A stretch of 61,808 nt of DNA from Asanoa iriomotensis. Its GTDB lineage: Bacteria > Actinomycetota > Actinomycetes > Mycobacteriales > Micromonosporaceae. The position numbers were made by a program, and so were the translations under genes. Shown here piece by piece: positions 1-8,190 of the stretch. The notes under the pieces are model-generated. The model had not been told where the DNA came from. It worked only from the letters and a program-made list of their open reading frames with translations, and did no database searches. The DNA lies in assembly GCF_016862515.1 (NCBI RefSeq), contig NZ_BONC01000047.1, positions 1 to 61,808 of the forward strand, in the 5' to 3' direction. Each line of letters starts with the position of its first letter. The first letter of the stretch is position 1.

Positions 1-196
1 GCCCCTCTTAGGAGCCGGGTTTGTGGGTGGGCCAGGCAGGACCGACCCACACCGTCGCCAAGGGTCGACCTTGTCGGTGAGACCAGGCCAGGAACCCGAC
101 CAGGGAGCTGGCGTCCGCCGCCGGAACCCCGTTGGGTCGGGGCCGGCTATTCGGCCGGGACTGGTGTGAATGCTGGGGTGGTCTTTGGCGGGTGGG
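1..196. other. left-edge non-coding stretch
   Basis: No convincing gene, RNA or repeat is visible on either strand before the stop codon of the gamma-glutamyl hydrolase gene. It is probably the region downstream of that operon. Confidence 0.4.
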
Positions 197-901
197 TCAA
201 GTGCGGGCCGCGTCGACCAGGGACTCGAAGATGCGGCGTTCGCCGGCCTCTTCGGGGTGCCACTGGACGCCCAGCACGAACCGCTTCGCCGGGTCCTCGA
301 CCGCTTCGATCACGCCGTCGTCGGCCCAGGCCGTCACAGCCAGCGTGCCTGGGTCCGCTACGCCCTGGTGGTGGTAGGTGTTGACCTCCACCCGGCCGTC
401 GCCCTCAGGGCCGTCGCCGGCCACGTCGGCGGCCAGTGAGCCCGGCTCCAGCGTGATGCCGTGCCAGCCGTAAACGCCGGGCCCGGGGCGGTGCTTGTCC
501 GAGCCCACCACGTCCGGCAGGTGCTGGTGCAGCCGGCCGCCGCAGGTCACCGCGAGCAGCTGCATGCCACGGCAGATGCCGAGCACCGGCAGATCGCTGC
601 GCAGCGCCGCCTTGAGCAGCAGGGACTCGCTCCGGTCGCGGTCCGGGCGGCTTTCGGTCAGCGGGCCCGGCTCCTCGCCGTACAGGTCGGGACCAAGGTC
701 CGCGCCCCCGGCAATGATCAATGCATCGAGGGCGCGGAGGACATCGGCATCGGTGTCGTCAGGGGGCAATATCACCGCCCGCGCGCCGGCGGCGGTCACC
801 GCGTCGACGTAGGACTTTCTGATCAAGGCCGCGTCCTGGTCGATCCAGACGCCCCAGGAAGCGGGTTCTACATAGGACGTAATTCCGACGATGGGTCGCA
901 C
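197..901 (-). CDS. gamma-glutamyl-GABA hydrolase family protein (class I glutamine amidotransferase fold)
   Basis: This 234-residue cytoplasmic hydrolase belongs to peptidase family C26 (PuuD-like), which removes the gamma-glutamyl group from N-glutamylated intermediates and releases glutamate. The nucleophile Cys110 sits in GICRGMQ, and the catalytic pair His215/Glu217 in VQWHPE, so the triad is intact. An oxyanion-type IIAGGAD strand lies near residues 62-68. The start is GTG, with an AGGAGG about 12 bases upstream. It is the last gene of a minus-strand run of permease, regulator, synthetase, aldehyde dehydrogenase and SDR, matching the final deglutamylation step of a gamma-glutamylation pathway. 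The exact substrate cannot be read from the sequence. Confidence 0.88.
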   Translation of the reverse strand: MRPIVGITSYVEPASWGVWIDQDAALIRKSYVDAVTAAGARAVILPPDDTDADVLRALDALIIAGGADLGPDLYGEEPGPLTESRPDRDRSESLLLKAALRSDLPVLGICRGMQLLAVTCGGRLHQHLPDVVGSDKHRPGPGVYGWHGITLEPGSLAADVAGDGPEGDGRVEVNTYHHQGVADPGTLAVTAWADDGVIEAVEDPAKRFVLGVQWHPEEAGERRIFESLVDAART

Positions 902-964
902 GTTGGTTGGGAACCTCCTCCCCGCCTAACTTTGCTACCCGACGCCCGGATCGACAAACAATCA

Positions 965-1729
965 CTACAGGGGTGTGACGTATGCCCCTGTAATTCCGCC
1001 GTCGACGACAAATTGCGCCGCCGTCATGAACGACGCGTCGTCGCTGGCCAGGAAGGCCACCGCGGCCGCGATCTCCTCAGGTTTGCCGAACCGGCCCATC
1101 GGCACGTGCACCAGGCGCCGCGCGGCCCGCTCCGGGTCCTTCGCGAACAGGTCGAGCAGCAACGGTGTCGCGATCGGGCCCGGGCACAGCGCGTTGACCC
1201 GGATGCCCTCCCGCGCGAACTGGACGCCCAGCTCACGGGTCATCGCCAGGACTCCGCCCTTGCTGGCCGTATAGGCGATTTGCGAGGTTGCCGCGCCCAT
1301 CAGCGCCACAAAGGACGCCGTGTTGACGATCGCGCCCTTGCCCTGGCGCCGCATGTGCGGGATCGCGTGCTTGCAGCACAGGTAGACGCTGGTGGTATTG
1401 ACCCGGATGACCCGCTCCCAGGCGTCGAGTCCGGTTTCCAGGATGGAATCGTCGTCCGGCGGCGAGATTCCGGCGTTGTTGAACGCGATATCGACGCTTC
1501 CATACCTTTGAGCGACGCCGTCGAACAGCTCGCGTACGCCGCCCTCGTCGGTCACGTCACATAGGACGAACTCGCCGCCCACCTCGTCGGCCGCCTTCTT
1601 GCCGGCGTCCTCCGCGACGTCCACACAGACCACCTTGGCGCCCTCGGCGGCGAACCGGCGGGCGGTGGCCAGGCCGATGCCGCTGCCGGCACCGGTGATC
1701 ACGGCCACCCGGTCTTGGAGCCTGTTCAT
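965..1729 (-). CDS. SDR family NAD(P)-dependent oxidoreductase
   Basis: This is a classical short-chain dehydrogenase of 254 residues. The cofactor motif TGAGSGIG is at residues 12-19, NNAG at 84-87, and the catalytic Ser139, Tyr153 and Lys157 (YTASK) are all present. The C-terminal half has the usual PG-x-I-x-T loop. The ATG start has a GAGAG five bases upstream and lies 8 bases after the aldehyde dehydrogenase stop, so the two are probably co-transcribed. The family oxidises hydroxyl groups or reduces ketones. Its role beside the glutamylation genes is not obvious, but it may act on a hydroxy-acid product. Confidence 0.88.
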   Translation of the reverse strand: MNRLQDRVAVITGAGSGIGLATARRFAAEGAKVVCVDVAEDAGKKAADEVGGEFVLCDVTDEGGVRELFDGVAQRYGSVDIAFNNAGISPPDDDSILETGLDAWERVIRVNTTSVYLCCKHAIPHMRRQGKGAIVNTASFVALMGAATSQIAYTASKGGVLAMTRELGVQFAREGIRVNALCPGPIATPLLLDLFAKDPERAARRLVHVPMGRFGKPEEIAAAVAFLASDDASFMTAAQFVVDGGITGAYVTPL

Positions 1730-1737
1730 CGGGTCTC

Positions 1738-3090
1738 TCAATCTGTGGCGAGGAAGACGTTCTTGACGTCGGTGAACGAGAGCAACGCGTCGGGACCCAG
1801 CTCCCGGCCCAACCCGGACTGCTTCATGCCGCCGAACGGGGTCCAGTAGCGGACCGACGAGTTGGAGTTGACCGACAGGTTGCCGGTCTCCACGGCGCGG
1901 GCGACCCGGATCGCCCGGCCGGCGTCGCGGGTCCAGATCGAGCCGGACAGCCCGTACTCGGTGTCGTTGGCCAACCGGATCGCGTCGGCCTCGTCGTCGA
2001 ACGGCAGCACCGAGACGACCGGTCCGAAGATCTCCTCGCGCCAATGCCGATCCGCGGTGGAGCGGGCGAGCAGGACCGTCGGCGCGTACCAGAATCCGGG
2101 TCCTTCCGGCGCCGTGCCCGTGAACGCCACGTCGGCACCGGACACATAGGACCCCACCGAATCCCGCTGAGCGGCGGTGATCAGCGGACCCATCTCGGCG
2201 GTCTCCAGCGCCGGGTCCTGCACCCGGAAAGCCTTCACCGCGGGTTCCAGAAGCTCCAGGAAGCGGTCGTACGCGCTGCGCTGCACCAGGATCCGCGACC
2301 GCGCGCAGCAGTCCTGGCCGGCGTTGTCGAACACCGCGGACGGCGCGCTCGCGGCCGCCTTGGGCAGGTCGGCGTCGGCGAACACGATGTTGGCGCTCTT
2401 GCCGCCCAGCTCCAGCGTCACCCGCTTGACCTGGTCGGCACAGCCGCGCATGATCCCTTGCCCGACCTCGGTCGAGCCGGTGAAACACACCTTGCGCACC
2501 GCCGGGTGGGTGACGAACCGTTCACCGACCAGGGAACCGCGCCCGGGTACGACCGTCAGCACTCCCTCCGGCAGCCCCGCCTCCAGCGCCAGCTCGGCGA
2601 GCCGCAACGCGGTCAGCGGCGTCACCTCGGCCGGCTTGAGCACCACGGTGTTGCCGGCGGCGAGCGCGGGCGCGAAGCCCCAGCCGGCGATCGGCATCGG
2701 GAAGTTCCAGGGCACGATCACGCCGACCACGCCGAGCGGCTCGTGGAACGTCACGTCGAGCCCGCCGGCGACCGGGATCTGCCGGCCCATCAAGCGTTCC
2801 GGCGCGCCCGCGTAGTAGTCGAGCACGTCGCGGACGTTGCCGGCCTCCCAGCGCGCGTTGCCGATCGTGTGCCCGGAGTTGCGCACCTCGAGCTCGGCCA
2901 GCTCCTCGATGTGCGCGTCGACCGTGGCGGCGAACCGGCGCAGCAGCCGGGCCCGGTCGCCGGGCGCGACCGCCCGCCACCGCGGGAACGCCGCGGACGC
3001 GCGCTCGATGGCCGCGTCGGTGTCGTACAGGCTGCTCGCCGGCACGGTCTCGATCGGCAGCCCGGTAGCCGGGTTGACCAGCTCGGTCAC
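1738..3090 (-). CDS. aldehyde dehydrogenase family protein
   Basis: This 450-residue NAD(P)-dependent aldehyde dehydrogenase has the general base Glu227 in LELGGKS, the nucleophile Cys261 in GQDCC, Lys152 in LKPAE and a late EIFGPV motif. It would oxidise an aldehyde to a carboxylate. Between a glutamine-synthetase-like ligase and a gamma-glutamyl hydrolase, the likely substrate is a gamma-glutamylated amino-aldehyde, as for PuuC. The GTG start is preceded by GGGGAG at 7 bases and lies 13 bases after the synthetase stop. Slightly short of the common 475-500 residues, it nevertheless contains the core motifs. Confidence 0.9.
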   Translation of the reverse strand: MTELVNPATGLPIETVPASSLYDTDAAIERASAAFPRWRAVAPGDRARLLRRFAATVDAHIEELAELEVRNSGHTIGNARWEAGNVRDVLDYYAGAPERLMGRQIPVAGGLDVTFHEPLGVVGVIVPWNFPMPIAGWGFAPALAAGNTVVLKPAEVTPLTALRLAELALEAGLPEGVLTVVPGRGSLVGERFVTHPAVRKVCFTGSTEVGQGIMRGCADQVKRVTLELGGKSANIVFADADLPKAAASAPSAVFDNAGQDCCARSRILVQRSAYDRFLELLEPAVKAFRVQDPALETAEMGPLITAAQRDSVGSYVSGADVAFTGTAPEGPGFWYAPTVLLARSTADRHWREEIFGPVVSVLPFDDEADAIRLANDTEYGLSGSIWTRDAGRAIRVARAVETGNLSVNSNSSVRYWTPFGGMKQSGLGRELGPDALLSFTDVKNVFLATD

Positions 3091-3103
3091 GGTTGTGCTC
3101 CCC

Positions 3104-4471
3104 TTACAGGCGTTCGAAGCCGCGGAACAGTTCCCAGTCGGTCACGGCCGCGTCGAAGGCGGCCAGCTCGACCCGGGCCCGGTTGGCGTAGTGGTCGACG
3201 ACGTCGTCGCCGAACGCGAACCGGGCGACCTTGGAGCCTTCCCACAGGTCGGCCGCCTCACGCAGCGTGGCCGGCACCCGGGGTGAGGACTCGTCGCCGT
3301 ACGCGTTGCCGGTGAACTCGGCCTCCAGCGGCAGCTCCTGCTCGATGCCGTAGATGGTGCCGGCGACCAGCGCGGCGATCGCGAGGTACGGGTTGACGTC
3401 GGCGCCCGGCACCCGGTTCTCCACCCGCATGCCCTGGCCGTGCCCGACCAGCCGCAGCGCGCAGGTGCGGTTGTCGCTGCCCCAGCGCAGCGCGGTCGGT
3501 GCGAACGAGCCCGGCTGGTAGCGCTTGTAGGAGTTGATGTTCGGGGCGAACAGCACGCTGAACTCGCGCATCGTCGCCAGCATGCCGGCGAGCGCGTGCT
3601 GGCCCGTCTTGGACAGGTGGGCCGGCCCGCCGCCCAGCATCGCCGAGCGGTCGTCCGGCCCGCGCAGCGAGAAGTGGATGTGGCACGAGTTGCCCTCACG
3701 CTGGTTGGGCTTGGCCATGAAGGTGATCGACATGCCCTCCTGGGCGGCGATCTCCTTGGCGCCGTTCTTGTAGATCACGTGGTGGTCGGCGCAGGTCAGC
3801 GCGTCGGCGTAGCGGAAGGCGATCTCGTGCTGGCCGAGGTTGCACTCCCCCTTGGCGCTCTCGGGCACGAGCCCGGCGCCGGCCATCTCGTTGCGGATGC
3901 GGCGCAGCAGCGGCTCGACCCGGGCGGTGCCGAGCAGCGAGTAGTCGACGTTGTAGAGGTTGGCCGGGTTCAGGTCGCGGTAGCCGCGCTGCCAGGCGTC
4001 CTCGTAGGAGTCGCGGTAGAGGACGAACTCGAGCTCGGTGCCCGCGTACGCGGTCAGCTCGTGGCCGGCCAGCCGGTCGAGCTGCCGGCGCAGGATCTGC
4101 CGCGGGCTGGCGGCGACGTCGCCGGAGCCGTCGAGCCAGGCCAGGTCGGCCAGCAGCAGCGCGGTGCCGGGCTGCCACGGGACCCGGCGCAGCGTGGTCA
4201 GGTCGGGCACCATCGCGAAGTCGCCGTAGCCGCGCTCCCAGCTCGACATGGCGTAGCCGTCGACCGTGTTCATGTCGACGTCGACCGCGAGCAGGTAGTT
4301 GCATCCCTCGGCGCCGCCCTCGGTGACCTCGTCGAGGAAGAACCGGCCGTGCAGCCGCTTGCCCTGGAGGCGGCCCTCCATATCGGTCAGCGCGAGCGCG
4401 ACGGTGTCGATCTCACCGCCGTCGACGGCCACCGCGAGCTCCTCGATCGTGAGCGCCGGTTCTCGGGTCAT
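3104..4471 (-). CDS. glutamine synthetase family ligase (gamma-glutamyl-amine synthetase type)
   Basis: This 455-residue protein has the glutamine synthetase fold: an N-terminal beta-grasp region with EGRLQGKR, then catalytic segments including GTELEFVLY, CNLGQHEIAFRYADAL, NSCHIHFSL and ENRVPGADVNPYLAIAA. The strong divergence and the setting with an aldehyde dehydrogenase, gamma-glutamyl hydrolase, permease and FadR regulator fit the PuuA/GlnA3/GlnA4 class. That class joins glutamate to polyamines or ethanolamine, rather than to ammonia for nitrogen assimilation. The ATG has GGAGG seven bases upstream. It starts the catabolic half of the operon, just after a possible operator at 4493-4508. 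Ethanolamine versus polyamine is not decided by sequence. Confidence 0.88.
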   Translation of the reverse strand: MTREPALTIEELAVAVDGGEIDTVALALTDMEGRLQGKRLHGRFFLDEVTEGGAEGCNYLLAVDVDMNTVDGYAMSSWERGYGDFAMVPDLTTLRRVPWQPGTALLLADLAWLDGSGDVAASPRQILRRQLDRLAGHELTAYAGTELEFVLYRDSYEDAWQRGYRDLNPANLYNVDYSLLGTARVEPLLRRIRNEMAGAGLVPESAKGECNLGQHEIAFRYADALTCADHHVIYKNGAKEIAAQEGMSITFMAKPNQREGNSCHIHFSLRGPDDRSAMLGGGPAHLSKTGQHALAGMLATMREFSVLFAPNINSYKRYQPGSFAPTALRWGSDNRTCALRLVGHGQGMRVENRVPGADVNPYLAIAALVAGTIYGIEQELPLEAEFTGNAYGDESSPRVPATLREAADLWEGSKVARFAFGDDVVDHYANRARVELAAFDAAVTDWELFRGFERL

Positions 4472-4492
4472 CCTCGCGCCTCCATCAGAAAA

Positions 4493-4508
4493 GGTCTACT
4501 CGCAAACC
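4493..4508. promoter_or_regulatory. possible FadR/GntR-type operator upstream of the glutamylation genes
   Basis: An imperfect inverted repeat, GGTCT-actcgc-AAACC, lies in the 50-base gap between the FadR regulator gene and the synthetase gene. GntR-family proteins often bind short GGT/ACC-type palindromes. The adjacency to the regulator gene is the main support. Confidence 0.3.
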
Positions 4509-4521
4509 ATTAAGACGTCAA

Positions 4522-5427
4522 TCATCCGAGCAAGCCGCGCAGCAGCTCGGCGGTCGCGTCGCAGTGCTCCTCCATCGTCGCCCGCGCGGCGGCCGCGTCA
4601 CCGGCAAGAATCGCGTCGACGACGCGGGTGTGTTGCCGGTCGGAATGGTCCAGGTTCCGCTTGATCACCGGGATGCTGGCGAGCAGCCGGTCGAGGGTGA
4701 GCTGCACGTCGGCGACCGCGGCCGCCAGCGACGGGCTGCCACCGGCGGCGGCGATGGCCAGGTGCAGCCGGGAGTCGGCGACCCGCCGGGTGGCCGGGTC
4801 GCGGTCGCGGGACGCGGTCAGGCACGCCACGAGCTGCTGACGGTCGACGGCGGCGAGGGTACGGGTGGCCGCCAGCCCGGCCGCCCCCGGCTCCAGCACC
4901 CGCCGGAAGTCCAGCGCGTCGTGCAGCGTGTCGCCCATCTGCCGGGCGAGCTCGGCGGCGGTGCCCCTCGGCACTGCCTTGCGTCCCTTGTCGACCTCGG
5001 TGGCCACCGGCGAGACCACGAAGGTGCCACCGGTGCGCCCGCGCCGCGACTCGAGGATGCCGGCCTCGCGCAGCGCCCGGATCGCCTCCCGCAGCGTGAC
5101 CCGGCTGACCTGCAGCCGCTCGGCCAGCTCCCGCTCGGCCGGCAGGCGGTCGCCTTCGACCACCAGGCCCAGCCGGATCGCCTGAGCGAGCCGGGAAACG
5201 GTGATCTCGAAAGCGTTGCCACCGCGCACCGGCCGCCACAGCGGGACCCCGGCGACCCCACCCTGCGGGTCGGCCGGCTTGTCGTCGCCCTCCGCCCGGC
5301 GCTGCCGCGGCTTCGCGGCCACCGCGGATCCGCCACGCGCCGCAACGGCACGCCTGGGCTCGGCGGCCGGCGGGGCGGCGGCGGCGCGCGGTCGCGGGAC
5401 GCGCTTGCCGGCGGCGTCGGTGGGCAT
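4522..5427 (-). CDS. FadR/GntR family transcriptional regulator
   Basis: This 301-residue regulator has an N-terminal Ala/Pro/Arg-rich tail of about 70 residues, then a GntR winged helix with LPAERELAERLQVSRVTLR and the wing RRGRTGG, and a C-terminal all-helical FCD domain (residues about 155-300) with His residues suited to metal or acid binding. Regulators of this class usually repress an adjacent catabolic operon and are released by an intermediate. The ATG at 5427 is chosen because upstream reading crosses a strong hairpin. It lies between the permease and synthetase genes on the same strand, so it probably controls both and itself. Confidence 0.88.
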   Translation of the reverse strand: MPTDAAGKRVPRPRAAAAPPAAEPRRAVAARGGSAVAAKPRQRRAEGDDKPADPQGGVAGVPLWRPVRGGNAFEITVSRLAQAIRLGLVVEGDRLPAERELAERLQVSRVTLREAIRALREAGILESRRGRTGGTFVVSPVATEVDKGRKAVPRGTAAELARQMGDTLHDALDFRRVLEPGAAGLAATRTLAAVDRQQLVACLTASRDRDPATRRVADSRLHLAIAAAGGSPSLAAAVADVQLTLDRLLASIPVIKRNLDHSDRQHTRVVDAILAGDAAAARATMEEHCDATAELLRGLLG

Positions 5428-5456
5428 CGTGCGTACCCCCAAGAAGGGATGTGGCC

Positions 5457-5495
5457 GCTCCCCCGCGGCCGGCGCGGCGCCGGTCGCGGGGGAGC
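5457..5495 (-). terminator. hairpin between permease and regulator genes
   Basis: GCTCCCCCGCG and CGCGGGGGAGC form a perfect 11-base stem enclosing a further GC-rich inverted repeat. It lies just after the permease stop and 30 bases before the regulator start. There is no T run, so it is a GC-type terminator or attenuator that would lower downstream transcription. Confidence 0.55.
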
Positions 5496-5510
5496 CAAAG
5501 GCCGCAGCCG

Positions 5511-7085
5511 TCAGGACGCCGTCACGTCGCTGGCGGTGGCGTCCGTTTCGTCGATCGTACGGCGCGGGCCGGTGAACCAATGGCGCGCCGAGAGCATCCA
5601 CCACAGCCAGACCGCGAGGAGCACGCCACCGACGGCCAGCGGCGCGTAGTTGACCGCGCTCCAGGTGAAGTCGTCGCTGAACGGGACCGCCGCGGGGGTG
5701 AACGGCATGATGAAGTAGATCGAGATCACCGCGATCTCGATGACCGCGATCCAGCCGAGCACCTTGTACTTGCGCCCGAGCGTCCACGGGCCCGGCTTGA
5801 ACCGGTCGCCCATCCGCAGGCGCAGCGCGATCGGGATCAGGAAGGCCAGGTACAGGCCGATGACCGCGACCGAGACGACCGCGTAGAACGCGACCGGGAT
5901 GCCGTTGTACTGGTAGAGCGCGGGCAGCGTGAGCACGCCGCCGGCGACGGTGCCGGCGATGATCGCGTACACCGGGGTGCCGTTGCGGTCGACCTTCGAC
6001 CAGAGCCGCCAGCCCGGGATCGCGCGGTCACGGCTGAACGCGTACGTCATCCGGGACATCGAGGTCACGCAGCTCATGCCGCAGAAGAACTGGCCGATCG
6101 TACTGATGATGATGACGATCTTGAAGAACACCGGGGTGAGCGCCGTCTCGAAGATGGCGCCCGAGAAGCCGCCGGCGGAGTTGATCGCATCGACGTCCGT
6201 GGCCGCGAACAGGAAGGCCAGCAGCAGGATCCAGCCGCCGATCGCGGAGTAGAAGATGGACTGCCAGAGGCCGCGGGCCGCCGCGTGCGAGGCGCCGCGG
6301 GTCTCTTCCGACACGTGCGCGCAGGCGTCGAAGCCGGTGATCGTGTACTGGGTGAGCAGGAACCCGAGCGGCAGGATGAAGAACCAGAACATCAGTCCGT
6401 TGTGGTCACCGTTGCCGAAGCCAGAATTGTTGAAGCGTTCCGTGAACACGAACTGGAAGCTCTGGTGGTTGTCCGGCACGATGATCAGGATCAGCACGAC
6501 CGCGGCCGCGCCGGCGACGTGCCACCAGACCGAGACGTTCTGGAGCACGTCGATGATGGCGTGGCCCCAGATGTTGATGATGCCGTGCAGGGCCAGGATG
6601 ATCACGAACAGCAGGAACGCCTGGTTGAGCGTGCCGGCCCAGCCGTCGAAGAGCGCCGACAGCGTGAGGTTGAGGAACGTCGCACACCCGTAGTCGACCG
6701 ACGCGGTCACCGCGACCAGGCCGACGAGGTTGAGCCAGCCGGTGAACCAGCCGTGCACCGGCTTGCCCATCTTGGCGGCCCACCAGTAGATGCCGCCGGC
6801 GGTCGGGTACGCGGAGACGAGCTCGGACATGCAGAACCCGATGATCAGGATGAAGATCGAGATGAGCGGCCAGCCCCAGGAGATGGCGATCGGGCCGCCG
6901 TTGTTCCAGGCCTGGCCGAACGTGGTGAAGCAGCCGGCCAGGATCGAGATGATGGAGAACGAGATGGCGAAGTTGGAGAACCCGCTCCACTTGCGCCGGA
7001 GTTCCTGCTTGTAACCGAGTTCCGCGAGCCGCTGGGCATCGTCGTCCAGTGGCTGCTCACCCGTGGTGGGCGACGTGGTCGTCAC
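5511..7085 (-). CDS. APC superfamily amino acid/polyamine permease
   Basis: This is a 524-residue inner-membrane transporter with about 12 hydrophobic helices and the N-terminal AGCFTTFGQAWNNGGP segment typical of the amino acid transporter (AAT/GABA permease, ethanolamine-permease-like) branch. The N-terminus is soluble and acidic (TTGEQPLDDDAQRLAELGY). The GTG start has GGGAGGTG six bases upstream. It is the first gene of the minus-strand glutamylation operon and would import the amine substrate by proton symport or exchange. Members of this family carry GABA, choline, ethanolamine or polyamines, and the exact cargo is not readable here. Confidence 0.88.
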   Translation of the reverse strand: MTTTSPTTGEQPLDDDAQRLAELGYKQELRRKWSGFSNFAISFSIISILAGCFTTFGQAWNNGGPIAISWGWPLISIFILIIGFCMSELVSAYPTAGGIYWWAAKMGKPVHGWFTGWLNLVGLVAVTASVDYGCATFLNLTLSALFDGWAGTLNQAFLLFVIILALHGIINIWGHAIIDVLQNVSVWWHVAGAAAVVLILIIVPDNHQSFQFVFTERFNNSGFGNGDHNGLMFWFFILPLGFLLTQYTITGFDACAHVSEETRGASHAAARGLWQSIFYSAIGGWILLLAFLFAATDVDAINSAGGFSGAIFETALTPVFFKIVIIISTIGQFFCGMSCVTSMSRMTYAFSRDRAIPGWRLWSKVDRNGTPVYAIIAGTVAGGVLTLPALYQYNGIPVAFYAVVSVAVIGLYLAFLIPIALRLRMGDRFKPGPWTLGRKYKVLGWIAVIEIAVISIYFIMPFTPAAVPFSDDFTWSAVNYAPLAVGGVLLAVWLWWMLSARHWFTGPRRTIDETDATASDVTAS

Positions 7086-7106
7086 TGCAACACCTCCCTG
7101 AGGTGG

Positions 7107-8057
7107 TCATAACGGGGTTGCGGTGCGGCCCGCGGCGGCGTCGATCAGGCGACCCAGCTCGGGTGCGTCGAGATCGCGGGTCGCGCGGGCCCATTTGTCG
7201 GCCGCTTCGCGCCAGTAGTCGAAGGTCGACCCGGGCGCGCGGAGCAGGCCGTGGTGCACGGAGAACCAGAGGGTCCAGGTGATGTTGGACAGGATCAGGT
7301 GCAGGCGCACCCGCGCGACGAGCGCGGGCCCGGTCTCGGTGCCGAAGTACGCGGTCGCGAGGGCCGCCGTGCGATCGGGGTCGAAGTCGGCCTCGGCCGC
7401 TATGTCACCCAGCTCGAAGGCCGGGTCGTTGTTGCCGGACAGCTGGTAGTCGACGATGCGTACGTCGCCGGCCAGGTCGATGAAGTTCTCCGCCAGCAGG
7501 TCGTTGTGGCACGGCCTCGTCGTTTGTGGACGATGTTGCAGCGCGGTGGCGATCGCGTCCACGGTGGACTCGCGCTCGTGGTATCCGTCCGGCACCCGCA
7601 GGCCGTGCCGGGCGCAGATGTCGAGCAGCTCGCGCCGTTTCGTCAGGATGTCGAAGTCGTTGCCGAACCTCGGGCCCGCGTGCAGCCTGCGGCACGCGGC
7701 GGCGATCCGGTCGACGGCGGCGGGGTTCCGCACGTCGTCGGCGTGCAGGGTCCGTCCCGGCAGGAACTCCAGGATCAGCGCCGGCACGTCCGGCAGCACC
7801 TCGATCACCCGGGCGCCGGCGCCGCTTTCCGCCGCCGCGATGGTGTTGGCGATCTCCTGCTCCGGCGGGATGCCGAGGCCCGCCGCCGAGACCGCCGGGT
7901 CGAGCACCCGCAGCAGGTAGCTGCGCCCGCCGGCGTCGACCCGCCAAATATGGTGGGAAAGTCCGCCGGCGATCGGGCTGGTCCGCGCCGGCCGGCCCGC
8001 GAACAACGAGACGCGTCGCAGCACCTCGTCCGCGTCCGGCCGTTCCGCCATCCGCAT
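7107..8057 (-). CDS. choline/ethanolamine kinase-like phosphotransferase
   Basis: This 316-residue protein has the aminoglycoside phosphotransferase/choline kinase fold. The N-terminal lobe has GGLSHHIWRV as the nucleotide-binding loop, followed by YLLRVLDP. The catalytic loop is CHNDLLAENFI (His-Asn-Asp), and the metal-binding IVDYQLSGNNDPAFELGDIA follows. The pattern HND-x4-N and D-Y-x4-N-D-P-A-x-D/E-L is closest to choline/ethanolamine kinases. GGAGG lies five bases before the ATG. It is 21 bases upstream of the permease gene and probably in the same operon, which supports an amino-alcohol substrate. Confidence 0.8.
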   Translation of the reverse strand: MRMAERPDADEVLRRVSLFAGRPARTSPIAGGLSHHIWRVDAGGRSYLLRVLDPAVSAAGLGIPPEQEIANTIAAAESGAGARVIEVLPDVPALILEFLPGRTLHADDVRNPAAVDRIAAACRRLHAGPRFGNDFDILTKRRELLDICARHGLRVPDGYHERESTVDAIATALQHRPQTTRPCHNDLLAENFIDLAGDVRIVDYQLSGNNDPAFELGDIAAEADFDPDRTAALATAYFGTETGPALVARVRLHLILSNITWTLWFSVHHGLLRAPGSTFDYWREAADKWARATRDLDAPELGRLIDAAAGRTATPL

Positions 8058-8087
8058 GCCCGCCTCCGCAAGCTCATCCCTAGGCGG

Positions 8088-8123
8088 GAGTGTTGACCTG
8101 CGTGATCACCGGGGTCAATACTC
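8088..8123. promoter_or_regulatory. 36-bp palindrome in the divergent kinase/oxidase promoter region
   Basis: GAGTGTTGACC and GGTCAATACTC are inverted repeats with one mismatch in 11, separated by 14 bases. The spacer centre, gTGATCAc, lies exactly on the same symmetry axis. It sits between two divergent starts (8057 minus, 8191 plus), 30 and 67 bases away, as expected for a shared operator. Confidence 0.6.
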
Positions 8124-8190
8124 ACGAGGGTAAAAGTTCACTGACTGGTCGGCCGATTTGGTCAGACCTTTGGAGTGGTAGAAGTCCCCT

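Noticed and set aside
965-2488. 507-residue frame spanning the SDR and part of the aldehyde dehydrogenase gene
   Set aside because: Its first half is an Arg/Gly-rich out-of-frame shadow of the aldehyde dehydrogenase; only the last 254 residues are the real SDR.
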